From assembly GCA_002685965.1 (NCBI GenBank), contig NYZE01000147.1:1-44146 (forward strand): DNA of 44,146 bases. Direction: 5' to 3'. This DNA comes from Planctomycetota bacterium (GTDB lineage Bacteria > Planctomycetota > UBA1135 > GCA-002748355). The position numbers and the translations under genes were made by a program. Shown here in pieces: positions 15,168 through 24,590 of this stretch (its first letter is position 1; every line of letters starts with the position of its first letter). A model generated the notes under the pieces. That model searched no databases. It was given only the letters and a program-made list of their open reading frames with translations, and was not told the DNA's origin.

Positions 15168-18014
15168 ATGAGCGTTCCGTTCCGTTCCGACTCTTTCCCG
15201 CACCGACACCTCGGGCCCCGCGACAGCGACCTGCGCGGGATGCTCGACATTCTGGGGCTGGAGTCGCTGAAAGAGCTCGTAGACCGCGCCGTACCCCCCT
15301 CGATCCGCACCGAGAAGAAGCTCGATTTGCCCCCGCCGCGCGGCGAAATGGAGTGTCTGGCGGAGCTGGCCGAACTCGCTGGCAAGAACAGCGTGCTGCG
15401 GTCCTACATCGGCATGGGCTACCACGACTGCGTCACTCCCCTGGTGATCCAGCGCAACATCCTCGAGAACCCGGGCTGGTACACGCAATACACTGCCTAT
15501 CAAGCCGAGATCTCGCAGGGCCGGCTCGAGCTCTTATTCAACTTTCAGACGATGGTCCTCGACCTGACTGGGATGGAGTGCGCGAACTCGTCGCTGCTCG
15601 ATGAAGGGACTGCTGCTGCCGAAGCGATGACGCTGTGTCACAGGGTCCAACGCGACGAGCGCAACCGCTTCCTCGTTGATGCGAACACGCACCCGCAGAG
15701 CATTGCCGTCGTGCAGACGCGCGCCGAGCCGCTCGGGATCGAAGTCGTCGTGCAGCCCGTGGACGACTTCGACTTCGACGCGACGACGTTCGGGGCGCTC
15801 GTGTCATATCCAGGAACCGATGGTCGCATCGTCGACTGCACTGCCCTGTGTGAACGGGCGCACGCCGCGGGGGCGCTCGTCGCGGTGTGCACCGATCTGC
15901 TCGCGCTGACGACGTTTCGCGAGCCAGGCAAGATCGGCGCCGACATCGTCGTCGGCAACACGCAGCGCTTCGGCGTGCCGCCCGGCTACGGCGGACCCCA
16001 CGCTGCCTTCTTGGCGACGCGTGATGCCTACAAGCGCCAGATGCCTGGACGAATCGTCGGCATGACGGTCGACTCGACCGGACGGCCGGCGCTGCGCCTC
16101 GCCCTACAAACGCGCGAGCAGCACATCCGTCGCGAGAAGGCGACCAGCAACATCTGTACTGCACAGGTCCTGCTCGCGGTGATCGCCGCGGCATACGCGA
16201 GCTACCACGGGCCGGAGGGCCTGACGGCCATCGCCCAGTCGATTCGCACGCGGACCGAAACGCTCGCCGCTGGCCTCGAGGGTCTCGGTTTCAGCGTTGC
16301 CCCGGGGCCGCGGTTCGACACCGTGTGTGCCCACGACGGCCCCAAGAGCGCCGCCGACATCGTCGCGACTGCGTTGGCCGCTGGCATCAACTTGCGCGAC
16401 TTCGGTGATGGGCGCGTCGGGGTGACCTTCGATGAGACCGTTGGTGACGATGAGGTGCGCGAAGTATTCACGGCCTTTGGTGGTGATCCGGCGTCGTTGT
16501 CGTTCGATCAGGTTGCGGCACCACCGGCACCGTTTGCTCGCACGAGCGGCTTCCTCGGTCATCCGGTGTTTCACGACTACCACTGTGAAACCGAGATGCT
16601 GCGCTATCTCAAGCGACTCGAAAACCTCGACCTGTCGCTGACACAGTCGATGATTCCGCTCGGCTCGTGCACGATGAAGCTCAACGCGACGGCCGAGATG
16701 GTGCCGATCGGCTACCCGGGCTTCTCCCGGTTGCATCCCTTCGTCCCGGCGGACCAGGCAACCGGCTACCGCGAGCTACACACGCGCCTCGAGGGCTGGT
16801 TGTCGCAACTGACGGGGTTCGCCGCATGTTCGTTGCAGCCCAACGCGGGCTCGCAGGGTGAGTATGCGGGACTCCTCATGATCCGCGCCCTGCACCAGAA
16901 GAACGGCCAGTCGCAACGCAACGTGTGCGTCATTCCGAGTTCGGCCCACGGCACCAATCCCGCCAGCGCCAAGCTCGCAGGTATGGAAGTCGTTGTCACG
17001 GCGTGCGATGACGCCGGCAATGTCGACCTGGCCGATCTACGCGCCAGGTGTGCTGCGGTTGGTGACCGCTTGGCGGCCTTGATGATCACCTATCCGTCGA
17101 CGCACGGTGTCTACGAGACCACGATCATCGATATCTGCGAGGTTGTGCACGAGCACGGCGGGCGCGTCTACTTCGACGGGGCCAACCTCAACGCGCTGGT
17201 CGGTGTCGCGATGCCCGGCGAGATCGGTGCCGACGTCTGCCACCTGAACCTGCACAAGACGTTCTGTATCCCGCACGGTGGCGGTGGACCCGGGATGGGG
17301 CCTATCTGCGTGACCGAGGAGCTGGCACCCTTCGTGCCGACGCACCCCGTCGTCGCGACCGGCGGGCAAGATGCGATCGGTGCGATCTCGTCCGCACCGT
17401 GGGGCAGTGCATCGATTCTCCCGATCAGCTACGCCTACATCGCGATGATGGGTGCCAAAGGGCTGTGCCGCGCGACAGCCGTTGCGATCCTCAACGCCAA
17501 CTACATCGCCAAGCGTCTCGAGGGTCACTATCCGGTGTTGTACCGCGGACCTGGCGGTTGGATCGCACACGAGTGCATTCTCGATACGCGTCAGTTCAAG
17601 AGCAGCGCTGGCATCGAAGTCGCGGACATTGCTAAACGGCTCATGGACTACGGCTTCCACGCGCCAACGGTTTCGTTTCCGGTGGCTGGGACACTCATGG
17701 TCGAACCGACCGAGAGCGAGTCCAAGGCTGAGCTCGATCGCTTTTGCACGGCAATGATCGCGATTCGCGAGGAGATCCGCGACGTCGAAGAGGGACGTGC
17801 GGATCGTGCGAAGAATGTGCTCAAGGGTGCGCCGCACACTTCCGAGGTGGTTGCGGCGGACGAGTGGAGCCGGCCTTACTCGCGCGAGCAGGCGGCCTTC
17901 CCGACCGCGACGCAGCGCCGGCACAAGTACTGGCCGCCGGTTGGTCGCGTCGATGACGTGCACGGGGATCGCAATCTGATCTGCGCCTGTCCTTCTGCCG
18001 AGACATACGCCTAG
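15168..18014 (+). CDS. gcvP: Glycine dehydrogenase (decarboxylating), P-protein, single-chain form
   Basis: A 948-residue PLP enzyme that decarboxylates glycine and passes the aminomethyl group to the lipoyl H-protein of the glycine cleavage system. It is the full-length fused form (E. coli is about 957), not the split GcvPA/GcvPB type. The N terminus [15 protein letters not shown], the internal repeat start, and the PLP loop [18 protein letters not shown] with Lys697 are all canonical, as is the C-terminal [21 protein letters not shown] 15168 is preferred; GTG 15162 would add two residues. gcvT, gcvH and lpd are not in the window, so the system is dispersed in this genome. The transaldolase gene is divergent, suggesting a shared promoter region. 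Confidence 0.96.
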   Translation: MSVPFRSDSFPHRHLGPRDSDLRGMLDILGLESLKELVDRAVPPSIRTEKKLDLPPPRGEMECLAELAELAGKNSVLRSYIGMGYHDCVTPLVIQRNILENPGWYTQYTAYQAEISQGRLELLFNFQTMVLDLTGMECANSSLLDEGTAAAEAMTLCHRVQRDERNRFLVDANTHPQSIAVVQTRAEPLGIEVVVQPVDDFDFDATTFGALVSYPGTDGRIVDCTALCERAHAAGALVAVCTDLLALTTFREPGKIGADIVVGNTQRFGVPPGYGGPHAAFLATRDAYKRQMPGRIVGMTVDSTGRPALRLALQTREQHIRREKATSNICTAQVLLAVIAAAYASYHGPEGLTAIAQSIRTRTETLAAGLEGLGFSVAPGPRFDTVCAHDGPKSAADIVATALAAGINLRDFGDGRVGVTFDETVGDDEVREVFTAFGGDPASLSFDQVAAPPAPFARTSGFLGHPVFHDYHCETEMLRYLKRLENLDLSLTQSMIPLGSCTMKLNATAEMVPIGYPGFSRLHPFVPADQATGYRELHTRLEGWLSQLTGFAACSLQPNAGSQGEYAGLLMIRALHQKNGQSQRNVCVIPSSAHGTNPASAKLAGMEVVVTACDDAGNVDLADLRARCAAVGDRLAALMITYPSTHGVYETTIIDICEVVHEHGGRVYFDGANLNALVGVAMPGEIGADVCHLNLHKTFCIPHGGGGPGMGPICVTEELAPFVPTHPVVATGGQDAIGAISSAPWGSASILPISYAYIAMMGAKGLCRATAVAILNANYIAKRLEGHYPVLYRGPGGWIAHECILDTRQFKSSAGIEVADIAKRLMDYGFHAPTVSFPVAGTLMVEPTESESKAELDRFCTAMIAIREEIRDVEEGRADRAKNVLKGAPHTSEVVAADEWSRPYSREQAAFPTATQRRHKYWPPVGRVDDVHGDRNLICACPSAETYA

Positions 18015-18024
18015 CCGCGCCTCC

Positions 18025-18041
18025 GGCTCGACTGCCGAGCC
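18025..18041. terminator. GC-rich hairpin after gcvP
   Basis: GGCTCG (18025-18030) and CGAGCC (18036-18041) pair around the loop ACTGC, 10 bp after the gcvP stop, in the convergent gap before the selenoprotein gene. There is no T run, so it would be an intrinsic terminator only in a loose sense. Confidence 0.4.
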
Positions 18042-18113
18042 CGAGCCCGCCCAGACGTGGACGAGTGTCGGCGCGAGTGTTCACGGGGCGATCGGTTTGT
18101 GCGCTCGCCTCGC

Positions 18114-19400
18114 TCAGAACCGCATTACCAGCTCGATTGCCTTCTTGTCGCGCAGCACCCGCAGCCGTGCCTTGGCACCCTTTTTCCAATGCCGTGTGCG
18201 CAGGAGCGCGTGAAACTCACCAGCGCTGCGCCGCTCGACTTCCTCGTCGACGGCGATGATTACGTCGCCCTTGCGTATGCCGGCTCGTCGCCCGGCCTGA
18301 CGAAACACACCGCGCACCTTCAGCGCGAGGCGGTCCTTCTTGAGCAATAACCGCGCACGGTCCCAACCCTTCAGCTCCTCGACCCAGATTCCTGGTTGCG
18401 GCGGCATTGCGTACATCGAACCGCGCCAACCCAGGTTGAAGGGCCGCCATCCAGCGGGAAGCGTGAGGGTGAAGACCTTGGTCTCGCCGTTGCGATCGAG
18501 GTTGCCCTCGAGCTTTCCCTTGTCGGGAGCGCTGTGCAGCACCCAGACCAGGTCGGCGATCGATGCGATGGGCTGGCCGGCGAGTTCGCGGATGACGTCG
18601 CCACGCGCGACACCGGCGCGCTGGGCGATCGTGTCACCTTGGACGTCGAGGACACGCGTGCCATCGTCGCGGTCCATCGTCAAGCCGATGCTGACGGGAG
18701 GCGGGTAGCGCTTGAATTTGGCCGGATCGTAGCTCCCCTCCTGCATGACGAGCTCCTGTTCGGCCTGGTGCACCATGTGGCAGTGCACGCAGTTCTTCTG
18801 CGTGACCGGTCCCTTGGCGCGCCGCATGACCGGAACGGGGAACAGCTCGGGTCGGGGGAAGCGTGGCTTCGGCGACTGCTTGCCGACGAGCGAGGCTCGG
18901 TTCTTCGGATAGGCGGCGTGTAGCTCGAGGACGTTGCGCATGGCCGCAGCCAGGCCCTTGGTGCTGTTCAGCTTCATCGCATCTTGCGAGTCGCGGGCCC
19001 CGTAGCGCGAGTAGACGGTCCCGTCCGCGTTCAGGAAGACCCCGGCCATGGTCAGGTCGAAGTCAAAGCGCAGCAGTCTGAGGTCGAGCCCCTGTAGTTG
19101 GACGATGCGCACGCACTCGAAGCGATCAAGCAGCTCCTCGGGCAGCTGAGTGTCTCGGCGGACGACCTGCCCGTCGAACTCGCGGCAGTCGTGTCACGGC
19201 ACGCAGCGGAACAGGGCGAAGATCGGCTTGCCGCTCTTCTTCGCTTGCTTGCGCGCACGCGCGAAGTCGTTCCAGATCCAGCGCGAACTCGGTGCCTTGT
19301 CTTCGATGGTATGGCGGAGTCTCTGCTTGTTGCTCTGGGTCTGCGGGAACCCAAGCGCCAGCGGAAGCAGAAGAACCGGCAGGAACAACGCGCGCATCAC
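18114..19400 (-). CDS. Probable selenoprotein: exported thioredoxin-like (CVPU-HDC), CxxCH haem motif, two PDZ domains
   Basis: One 428-residue protein read through a TGA at 19194-19196 as selenocysteine 69. Residues 1-20 are a signal peptide (MMRALFLPVLLLPLALG). KKSGKPIFALFRC then leads into C66-V-P-U69-H-D-C72, a thioredoxin-like redox site of combined CxxU and UxxC form. After the TGA the same frame is open for 359 codons and continues the fold (EFDGQVVRRD, then FLNADGTVYSRYG). NCVHCHMVH (C204, C207, H208) is a c-type haem attachment motif. PDZ-like domains follow at about 235-316 (AQRAGVARGDVIRELAG) and 336-426 (GRRAGIRKGDVIIAVD). A conventional call would give a 332-residue protein from GTG 19112 and lose the redox centre. 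Exported redox sensor or reductase is inference. Alternatives are a true stop or a pseudogene, but the long in-frame homologous continuation argues against both. Confidence 0.78.
19163..19193 (-). promoter_or_regulatory. Candidate bacterial SECIS element for the haem-motif selenoprotein
   Basis: Directly after the TGA on the minus strand, CGAC (19176-19173) pairs with GTCG (19166-19163) around the loop GGGCAG. The loop begins 21 nt after the TGA and starts with G, as expected for a SelB-binding hairpin. A competing longer fold is ACGACTGCC with GGCA-g-GTCGT (nine pairs, one bulge), closing a 12-nt loop that also begins with G. Which fold forms cannot be decided by eye. Confidence 0.55.
19194..19196 (-). 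other. In-frame TGA read as selenocysteine (Sec69)
   Basis: The codon lies between CVP and HDC of a thioredoxin-like active site. Both sides are in one frame, the 27 codons before the next possible start (GTG 19112) contain no stop, and their protein continues the domain. Homologues with Cys at this position would be the expected control. Confidence 0.75.
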
Positions 19401-19442
19401 GGCAGGATACGCGCAGTGCCGCGCGAACGGGTAGAATCAACA

Positions 19443-19470
19443 CCTCCCCATCCCGCCCTCCCCATCCCGC
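19443..19470. repeat. Two perfect tandem copies of a 14-bp unit
   Basis: CCTCCCCATCCCGC occurs twice head-to-tail (19443-19456 and 19457-19470), just 11 bp before the beta-propeller start and within the divergent region shared with the selenoprotein gene. It could be a paired regulator site or a recent duplication. No strong promoter is visible; TAGAAT at 19432-19437 resembles a -10 box but lacks a -35 partner. Confidence 0.6.
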
Positions 19471-19481
19471 TGCGTGCACAG

Positions 19482-20993
19482 ATGCTCCGACCACTTCCGG
19501 CCTCGTTCGCTGTCCTGCTCCTGCTCACTCCACTGTCTGCAGAAGACCTGGGCGGCGGCAAGACAGCGAGTCATGGTCGGGTTCCTCGCTTCGTGCTCGA
19601 CAGCTGGCTGCCGGGCAAGCCAACGGCGTTTCGCTTCGTAGACCTTCCGTCACCGGGGCCCGGCATCGCTCTGTTATCCACCAAGGGCGCGAACCTGCAG
19701 GTGCCGGGCATTGGGACGCTCGTGGTCGATATCACGAGCCCGGCCTTCTTCGCCTTCGTCGTCAACGGCTCCGTACTGCTACAGCTACCGCGGGGCCTCG
19801 ACGGCGCGAGCCTCTACATCCAGGGCGTCTACCTGGACAAGAACCAAGCCGGGCTTACCGACGGCACCAGAGTCGACGTGTTCACGCCCGTCGCGATGGT
19901 CGGTAACCAGCGACAGAGCGCCAACTCGCTCAGTGTCATCGACATCCAGGCGCGTGCGGTCACGCAGCGCCTGCCCAACAGCGAGAACGGCTACATCACA
20001 TTCTCGTCGGACCGGCGGTTCGCCTACGTGTGTGAGCCGGGGAGCCAGCGCAACCGCGTCGTATTCTACGACCTGTCCAGGCGGCCGATCACGGTGCGCG
20101 GCACGGCCTCGGTGTCGGGTGGTATTCGATATGGCTGCGATGTCTCGCGCGACGGAAAGCGGCTATATGCGCCGGTTCACGACGGCGTTGCGGTGGTCGA
20201 CAGCGATCCGACCAGCACCACGTTCATGAAGGAGCTATTCAAGATCTCGACCAAGATCACCGGCAACTCAGGCACGATCTTGACTGGCCCGCTCGATGTC
20301 GCGGTGACGCCGGATGGCCGCAAACTCTACGTTTCGCACGGAGAGAAACTCGTCTACCCGGCCAAGTCGCACGTCAGCGTGATCGATCTGACCAAGACCC
20401 CGCCGACCGAGAAGTTGATCCCGATCACGACCGGCGGCACGTTGCGGCTCTCCGCGTCGTTAGAGTTCGCGACGCACCCGCGGATCAAGGTGTCACTGGA
20501 TGGGTTGTGGGTGTACGTGTGCGAGTGGGGCGTTGATCCAGCCAAGCTAGGTCAGTTCGTGCGCGGCTTTGCGAACGGTGGGCTGGTCAAGGCCATCTTC
20601 ACACCGATCGATCAGGAGTTCGCCGTGGTCCCGACCCAGGGATTCCAGGCCAGCGAACTCGCTGTTGATCGCATGCAGCGCAACGTCTGGGTCGCACAGC
20701 TCGGTCGCGGTGGTTATGGAGAGGTGTTGCGCGTCGATATTGACAAGCACAGCACACAGCGCTTCAAGGGCACGCGAACCCTGCGCATCGACCCGGTTGC
20801 CTACCAGACCGGCGGCGGCCCGCTCGGCATCGACACGACGCCCGACGGAGCGCTGGTCTATGTGAGCGTCGCCGAGGACAGCGCACACCGAATCCCGCAA
20901 GTCGTGACGATCGATGCTCTGACCAACAAGGTCGTCGGCGCGCCGATTCGCGTCGAGAGCCTGTGCGCGACGCTGCGGATTCAGCAGCGCTAG
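19482..20993 (+). CDS. Secreted YVTN-type beta-propeller protein
   Basis: A 503-residue protein with an N-terminal signal peptide (MLRPLPASFAVLLLLTPLSA). The frame is open further upstream, but ATG 19482 is the start that yields the signal peptide. After an N-terminal beta domain (about 20-140), several propeller blades repeat the pattern of a Ser/Pro-Asp-Gly-x-x-x-Tyr-Val strand and a V-x-V-I-D strand: DVSRDGKRLYAPVHDGVAVVD, DVAVTPDGRKLYVSHG with HVSVIDLTKTP, and GIDTTPDGALVYVSVAED with VVTIDALTNKVVG. Seven-blade folds of this kind usually act as extracellular or periplasmic binding scaffolds, and no catalytic residues are evident. It is divergent from the haem-motif selenoprotein gene (80 bp apart), so joint regulation is possible. 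Confidence 0.82.
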   Translation: MLRPLPASFAVLLLLTPLSAEDLGGGKTASHGRVPRFVLDSWLPGKPTAFRFVDLPSPGPGIALLSTKGANLQVPGIGTLVVDITSPAFFAFVVNGSVLLQLPRGLDGASLYIQGVYLDKNQAGLTDGTRVDVFTPVAMVGNQRQSANSLSVIDIQARAVTQRLPNSENGYITFSSDRRFAYVCEPGSQRNRVVFYDLSRRPITVRGTASVSGGIRYGCDVSRDGKRLYAPVHDGVAVVDSDPTSTTFMKELFKISTKITGNSGTILTGPLDVAVTPDGRKLYVSHGEKLVYPAKSHVSVIDLTKTPPTEKLIPITTGGTLRLSASLEFATHPRIKVSLDGLWVYVCEWGVDPAKLGQFVRGFANGGLVKAIFTPIDQEFAVVPTQGFQASELAVDRMQRNVWVAQLGRGGYGEVLRVDIDKHSTQRFKGTRTLRIDPVAYQTGGGPLGIDTTPDGALVYVSVAEDSAHRIPQVVTIDALTNKVVGAPIRVESLCATLRIQQR

Positions 20994-21019
20994 AGGGGAC
21001 GGCAACGCCGGAACTGACT

Positions 21020-21040
21020 TGCGGGCGCCCGGCGCCCGCA
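21020..21040. terminator. Strong hairpin between convergent beta-propeller gene and carB
   Basis: TGCGGGCGC (21020-21028) and GCGCCCGCA (21032-21040) form a perfect 9-bp GC-rich stem with the 3-nt loop CCG. It lies midway between two converging stop codons (20993 and 21064). No T run flanks it. Confidence 0.6.
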
Positions 21041-21063
21041 GGCGGCCCGGCACTGCTTGCGTT

Positions 21064-24000
21064 CTACTCGAAGAGGTCCTGCAGCTTGATCACTTCGAGC
21101 GGGCCTTGCCGCATGACCGTCATCGCCTGGATCGCCGCGGCCGCGGCCGCAAGGTTGGTCAGACACGGCACCTCGTAAGAGACTGCCGTCGAGCGGATGG
21201 ATATGTCGTCAGAGCGCTCGAGCTTGCCGGACGGCGTGTTGATGATCAGCGACACGCCGCGGTTCTTGATCAGGTCGATGACGTGTGGGCGGCCCTCGTG
21301 GATCTTGTTGACCTGCTCACACGCGACGCCGTTGTTGGTGATGGCCTTGTGCGTGCCGCCGGTCGCCACGAGCCGGTAGCCGAGGGCGCTGAGGCGGGCC
21401 GCGAGCCCGACGATCTGGCGCTTGTCGGCATCCTTGACCGACAGGAAAACGCTCCCCTCGCGTGGCAAGTCGAAGCTCGCCGCGTCCATGGCCTTCGCGA
21501 ACGCCGCGCCGAAGTTCTTGTCGATGCCCATGACTTCACCAGTCGAGCGCATCTCGGGGCCCAGCACGGTGTCAACACCGGGAAACTTGACGAAGGGAAA
21601 CACCGGTGCCTTGACCGAGAAGTGCGACGGGATGAGCTCCTCGGTGTAGCCGAGGTCGACCAGCATCTCACCGGCTTGAACGCGAGCTGCTAGCTTTGCC
21701 AGCGGTACGCCGATGGCCTTCGATACGAACGGCACGGTCCGCGAAGCGCGTGGGTTGACCTCGAGCACGAAGACCAGGTTGCCCTTGACCGCGAACTGCA
21801 CGTTCATGAGGCCACGGATGCCGAGGTCGCGCGCCATCGCGATGGTCTGGGCGCGGATGTCGTCGACGATGTCGTCGGCCAGGGTGTACGGGGGCAGGGA
21901 GCAGCACGAGTCGCCGGAGTGAATGCCGGCCTCCTCGATGTGTTCCATGATGCCGCCGATCACGAAGGTCTCGCCGTCGCCGATCAGATCGACATCGACC
22001 TCGATCGCGTCCTCGAGGAACTTGTCGATCAGCACTGGCCGCTCTTCGCTCGCTTGCACCGCATCCTTCATGTAGTGCTCGAGCGACTTGTTGTCGTAGA
22101 CGATCTCCATCCCACGGCCGCCGAGGACGTACGAGGGTCGCACGACGACCGGGTAGCCGATCTCGGCCGCCACGTTCAACGCCTCGGCGCCGTTCGTCGC
22201 GATCCCGTTATCGGGCTGGCGGATCTCGAGCCGTTCCAGAAGCTCCTTGAACTGCTTGCGGTCCTCGCAGGCGTCGATGCTCTCGATCGGAGTGCCGAGT
22301 AGGGTCACGCCGGCGTCGTCAAGGCCCTTGGCGAGGTTGATCGGCGTCTGGCCGCCGAACTGGACGATGACGCCTACCGGGTCGAGTCGGTCGGTGATGT
22401 GCAGCACATCCTCGAGCGTCAGTGGTTCGAAGAACAAGAGGTCCGACGTGTCGAAGTCGGTCGATACCGTCTCCGGGTTGCTGTTGACCATGACGGTCTC
22501 GAAGCCGAGATCCTTGAGCGCGAAGGCTGCGTGGCAGCAGCAATAGTCGAACTCTATGCCCTGGCCGATGCGGTTGGGTCCCCCACCGAGGATCACGATG
22601 CGCTTCTTGTCACTGACACGCAGCTCATCCTCGTCTTCCCAGGTGGAGTAGAAGTACGGGGTGTAGGCCTCGAACTCGGCGGCGCAGGTGTCGACCAGCT
22701 TGTAGCTCGGCATGACGCCTAACTCGGCACGCCGTGCGGCGACGGCACGCTCGTCGACCCCGGTCGCAGCTGCCAGTTGGCGGTCGGAGTAGCCGAGCCG
22801 TTTGGCCCGAAAGAGATCGTCCCGGTGGAAGGCGGTGAGGCCGCCCTTGGCGCGGTCGCCGATCACGCCCTCCTCCCTGAAGAGCTGCCAGCACTGGTCC
22901 AGGAACCACGGATCGATCTTGGTCGCGTCGTGGATCTCCTCGACGCTCATGCCGGCCACCAGCGCGATATGGATCCACTTGATGCGGGACGGGTGCGGTG
23001 TGACCAGCTTGGCGCGAATCTCCTCGCGGCTCGGCGCCTCACCGTCTGGCCAGGGCATCAAACCGGGCACCGGACCAAAGCCGACATAGCCGGTCTCGAG
23101 ACCGCGTAGCGCCTTTTGCAGGCCCTCCTTGAAGGTGCGGCCGATTGCCATGACCTCGCCGACGCTCTTCATCTGCGTGCCGAGCGTCGGATCCGCAGTC
23201 GGAAACTTTTCGAACGCCCAGCGCGGGATCTTGACCACGGTGTAGTCGATCGTCGGCTCGAAGCAGGCCGGCGTCTCGCGAGTGATGTCGTTCTGGACCT
23301 CGTCGAGCGTGTATCCCACCGCGAGCTTGGCGGCGATCTTGGCGATCGGAAAACCCGTTGCCTTCGAGGCGAGTGCCGAGCTGCGTGACACGCGCGGGTT
23401 CATCTCGATTACGACCATGCGGCCGGTGCGCGGATCGATCGCGAACTGACAGTTGCTGCCCCCGGTGTCGACGCCGATTTCGCGAATGATCGCGATGGCG
23501 GCGTTGCGCATGAGCTGGTACTCGCGGTCAGTCAGCGTCTGCGCGGGTGCGACCGTGATCGAGTCGCCCGTATGCACGCCCATCGCATCGAAGTTCTCTA
23601 TCGAGCAGATGATGACGCAGTTGTCCTCTTGGTCGCGCATGACCTCGAGCTCGAACTCCTTCCAGCCGAGCACCGATTCCTCGATCAGGATCTCCTGCGT
23701 CAGCGAAAGATCGAGTCCGCGCCGGACGATGTCCTCGAACTCGTCGACGTTGAAGGCGATGCCGCCGCCGGAACCGCCCAGCGTGTAGCTGGGACGGATC
23801 ACGCACGGCAGGCCGAGCGATTCGAGCGCGGTGTGTGCCTCCTCGAGCGAGTTCGCGAGGCCCGAGCGTGGCACTTCGAGCCCTATGTTGGCCATCGCCG
23901 TGCGGAACTCCTGGCGCCCTTCGGCCTTGGCGATGCTGTCGCGGCTGGCGCCGATCATCTGCACGCCGTGCTTGTCGAGAATGCCGCGGTCGGCGAGCTG

Positions 24001-24300
24001 CAGCGCGAGGTTGAGCGCGGTCTGTCCACCCATAGTCGGCAGCAAGGCGTCCGGGCGTTCGCGCTCCAGGATCCGTTCGACCACTTCTGGGGTGAGCGGC
24101 TCGATGTAGGTCGCGTCCGCTGTCTCCGGGTCCGTCATGATCGTCGCCGGATTGCTGTTGACGAGGATCACTCGGTAGCCTTCCTCGCGGAGGGCTTTGC
24201 AGGCCTGCGTGCCGGAATAGTCGAACTCGCAGGCCTGTCCGATCACGATTGGACCGGAGCCTAGGAGCAAGATTGACTGTATGTCGTCGCGGCGTGGCAC
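21064..24300 (-). CDS. carB: Carbamoyl-phosphate synthase large subunit
   Basis: A 1078-residue synthetase that makes carbamoyl phosphate from bicarbonate, ammonia and two ATP for pyrimidine and arginine synthesis. It has the full four-part architecture: N-terminal carboxyphosphate ATP-grasp half (opening [22 protein letters not shown]; ending near 400 after the [18 protein letters not shown] signature), oligomerisation domain (about 400-550), second ATP-grasp half (reopening [37 protein letters not shown]), and the C-terminal MGS-like regulatory domain (from about 940). Length matches E. coli CarB (1073). The start codon is GTG 24300. carA is not adjacent; a small gene of unknown role lies immediately upstream in the direction of transcription. 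Confidence 0.97.
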   Translation of the reverse strand: MPRRDDIQSILLLGSGPIVIGQACEFDYSGTQACKALREEGYRVILVNSNPATIMTDPETADATYIEPLTPEVVERILERERPDALLPTMGGQTALNLALQLADRGILDKHGVQMIGASRDSIAKAEGRQEFRTAMANIGLEVPRSGLANSLEEAHTALESLGLPCVIRPSYTLGGSGGGIAFNVDEFEDIVRRGLDLSLTQEILIEESVLGWKEFELEVMRDQEDNCVIICSIENFDAMGVHTGDSITVAPAQTLTDREYQLMRNAAIAIIREIGVDTGGSNCQFAIDPRTGRMVVIEMNPRVSRSSALASKATGFPIAKIAAKLAVGYTLDEVQNDITRETPACFEPTIDYTVVKIPRWAFEKFPTADPTLGTQMKSVGEVMAIGRTFKEGLQKALRGLETGYVGFGPVPGLMPWPDGEAPSREEIRAKLVTPHPSRIKWIHIALVAGMSVEEIHDATKIDPWFLDQCWQLFREEGVIGDRAKGGLTAFHRDDLFRAKRLGYSDRQLAAATGVDERAVAARRAELGVMPSYKLVDTCAAEFEAYTPYFYSTWEDEDELRVSDKKRIVILGGGPNRIGQGIEFDYCCCHAAFALKDLGFETVMVNSNPETVSTDFDTSDLLFFEPLTLEDVLHITDRLDPVGVIVQFGGQTPINLAKGLDDAGVTLLGTPIESIDACEDRKQFKELLERLEIRQPDNGIATNGAEALNVAAEIGYPVVVRPSYVLGGRGMEIVYDNKSLEHYMKDAVQASEERPVLIDKFLEDAIEVDVDLIGDGETFVIGGIMEHIEEAGIHSGDSCCSLPPYTLADDIVDDIRAQTIAMARDLGIRGLMNVQFAVKGNLVFVLEVNPRASRTVPFVSKAIGVPLAKLAARVQAGEMLVDLGYTEELIPSHFSVKAPVFPFVKFPGVDTVLGPEMRSTGEVMGIDKNFGAAFAKAMDAASFDLPREGSVFLSVKDADKRQIVGLAARLSALGYRLVATGGTHKAITNNGVACEQVNKIHEGRPHVIDLIKNRGVSLIINTPSGKLERSDDISIRSTAVSYEVPCLTNLAAAAAAIQAMTVMRQGPLEVIKLQDLFE

Positions 24301-24368
24301 CCTGGGAATCCGGTCGAGCGATCATCGGTGCGGCGGGGCTCGTTGCAAGGGTGCGGACGACATCGCCG

Positions 24369-24569
24369 TCACTTCGTGGCGAACTCGATGCGGATCTTGG
24401 CCCCAGGGGCCTCGAACCGGTTCTCGAGCCCGCCGCCCCTGTCGAGGTCGATGGGGTCGATGACGGTGCGGAGGTTGCCGTTGGCACCGACCTTGCCGGC
24501 GAAGTGTTTGATGGTCTGCTTGGCGCTATCGTCGTCCTGAGCAACCTTGACCGGGGTCCGCCGCGTCAT
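24369..24569 (-). CDS. Small hypothetical protein (66 aa)
   Basis: An unrecognised charged 66-residue protein (MTRRTPVKVAQDDDSAKQTI, ending KIRIEFATK) with no signal peptide, membrane helix or Cys. Third-position GC is as high as in the neighbours, so the frame looks coding. It sits 21 bp after the stop of the carboxypeptidase-regulatory-like gene and 68 bp before carB, all on the minus strand. The frame is the same as the upstream gene and is open back to that gene's TGA, so it could also be the severed tail of the upstream protein. No clear ribosome-binding site precedes the ATG. Confidence 0.45.
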   Translation of the reverse strand: MTRRTPVKVAQDDDSAKQTIKHFAGKVGANGNLRTVIDPIDLDRGGGLENRFEAPGAKIRIEFATK

Positions 24570-24590
24570 TTGGGCGAGCCAGGCGAACGT

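Noticed and set aside
24301-24368. carA gene or remnant next to carB
   Set aside because: No glutamine-amidotransferase-like sequence is present here or elsewhere in the window.
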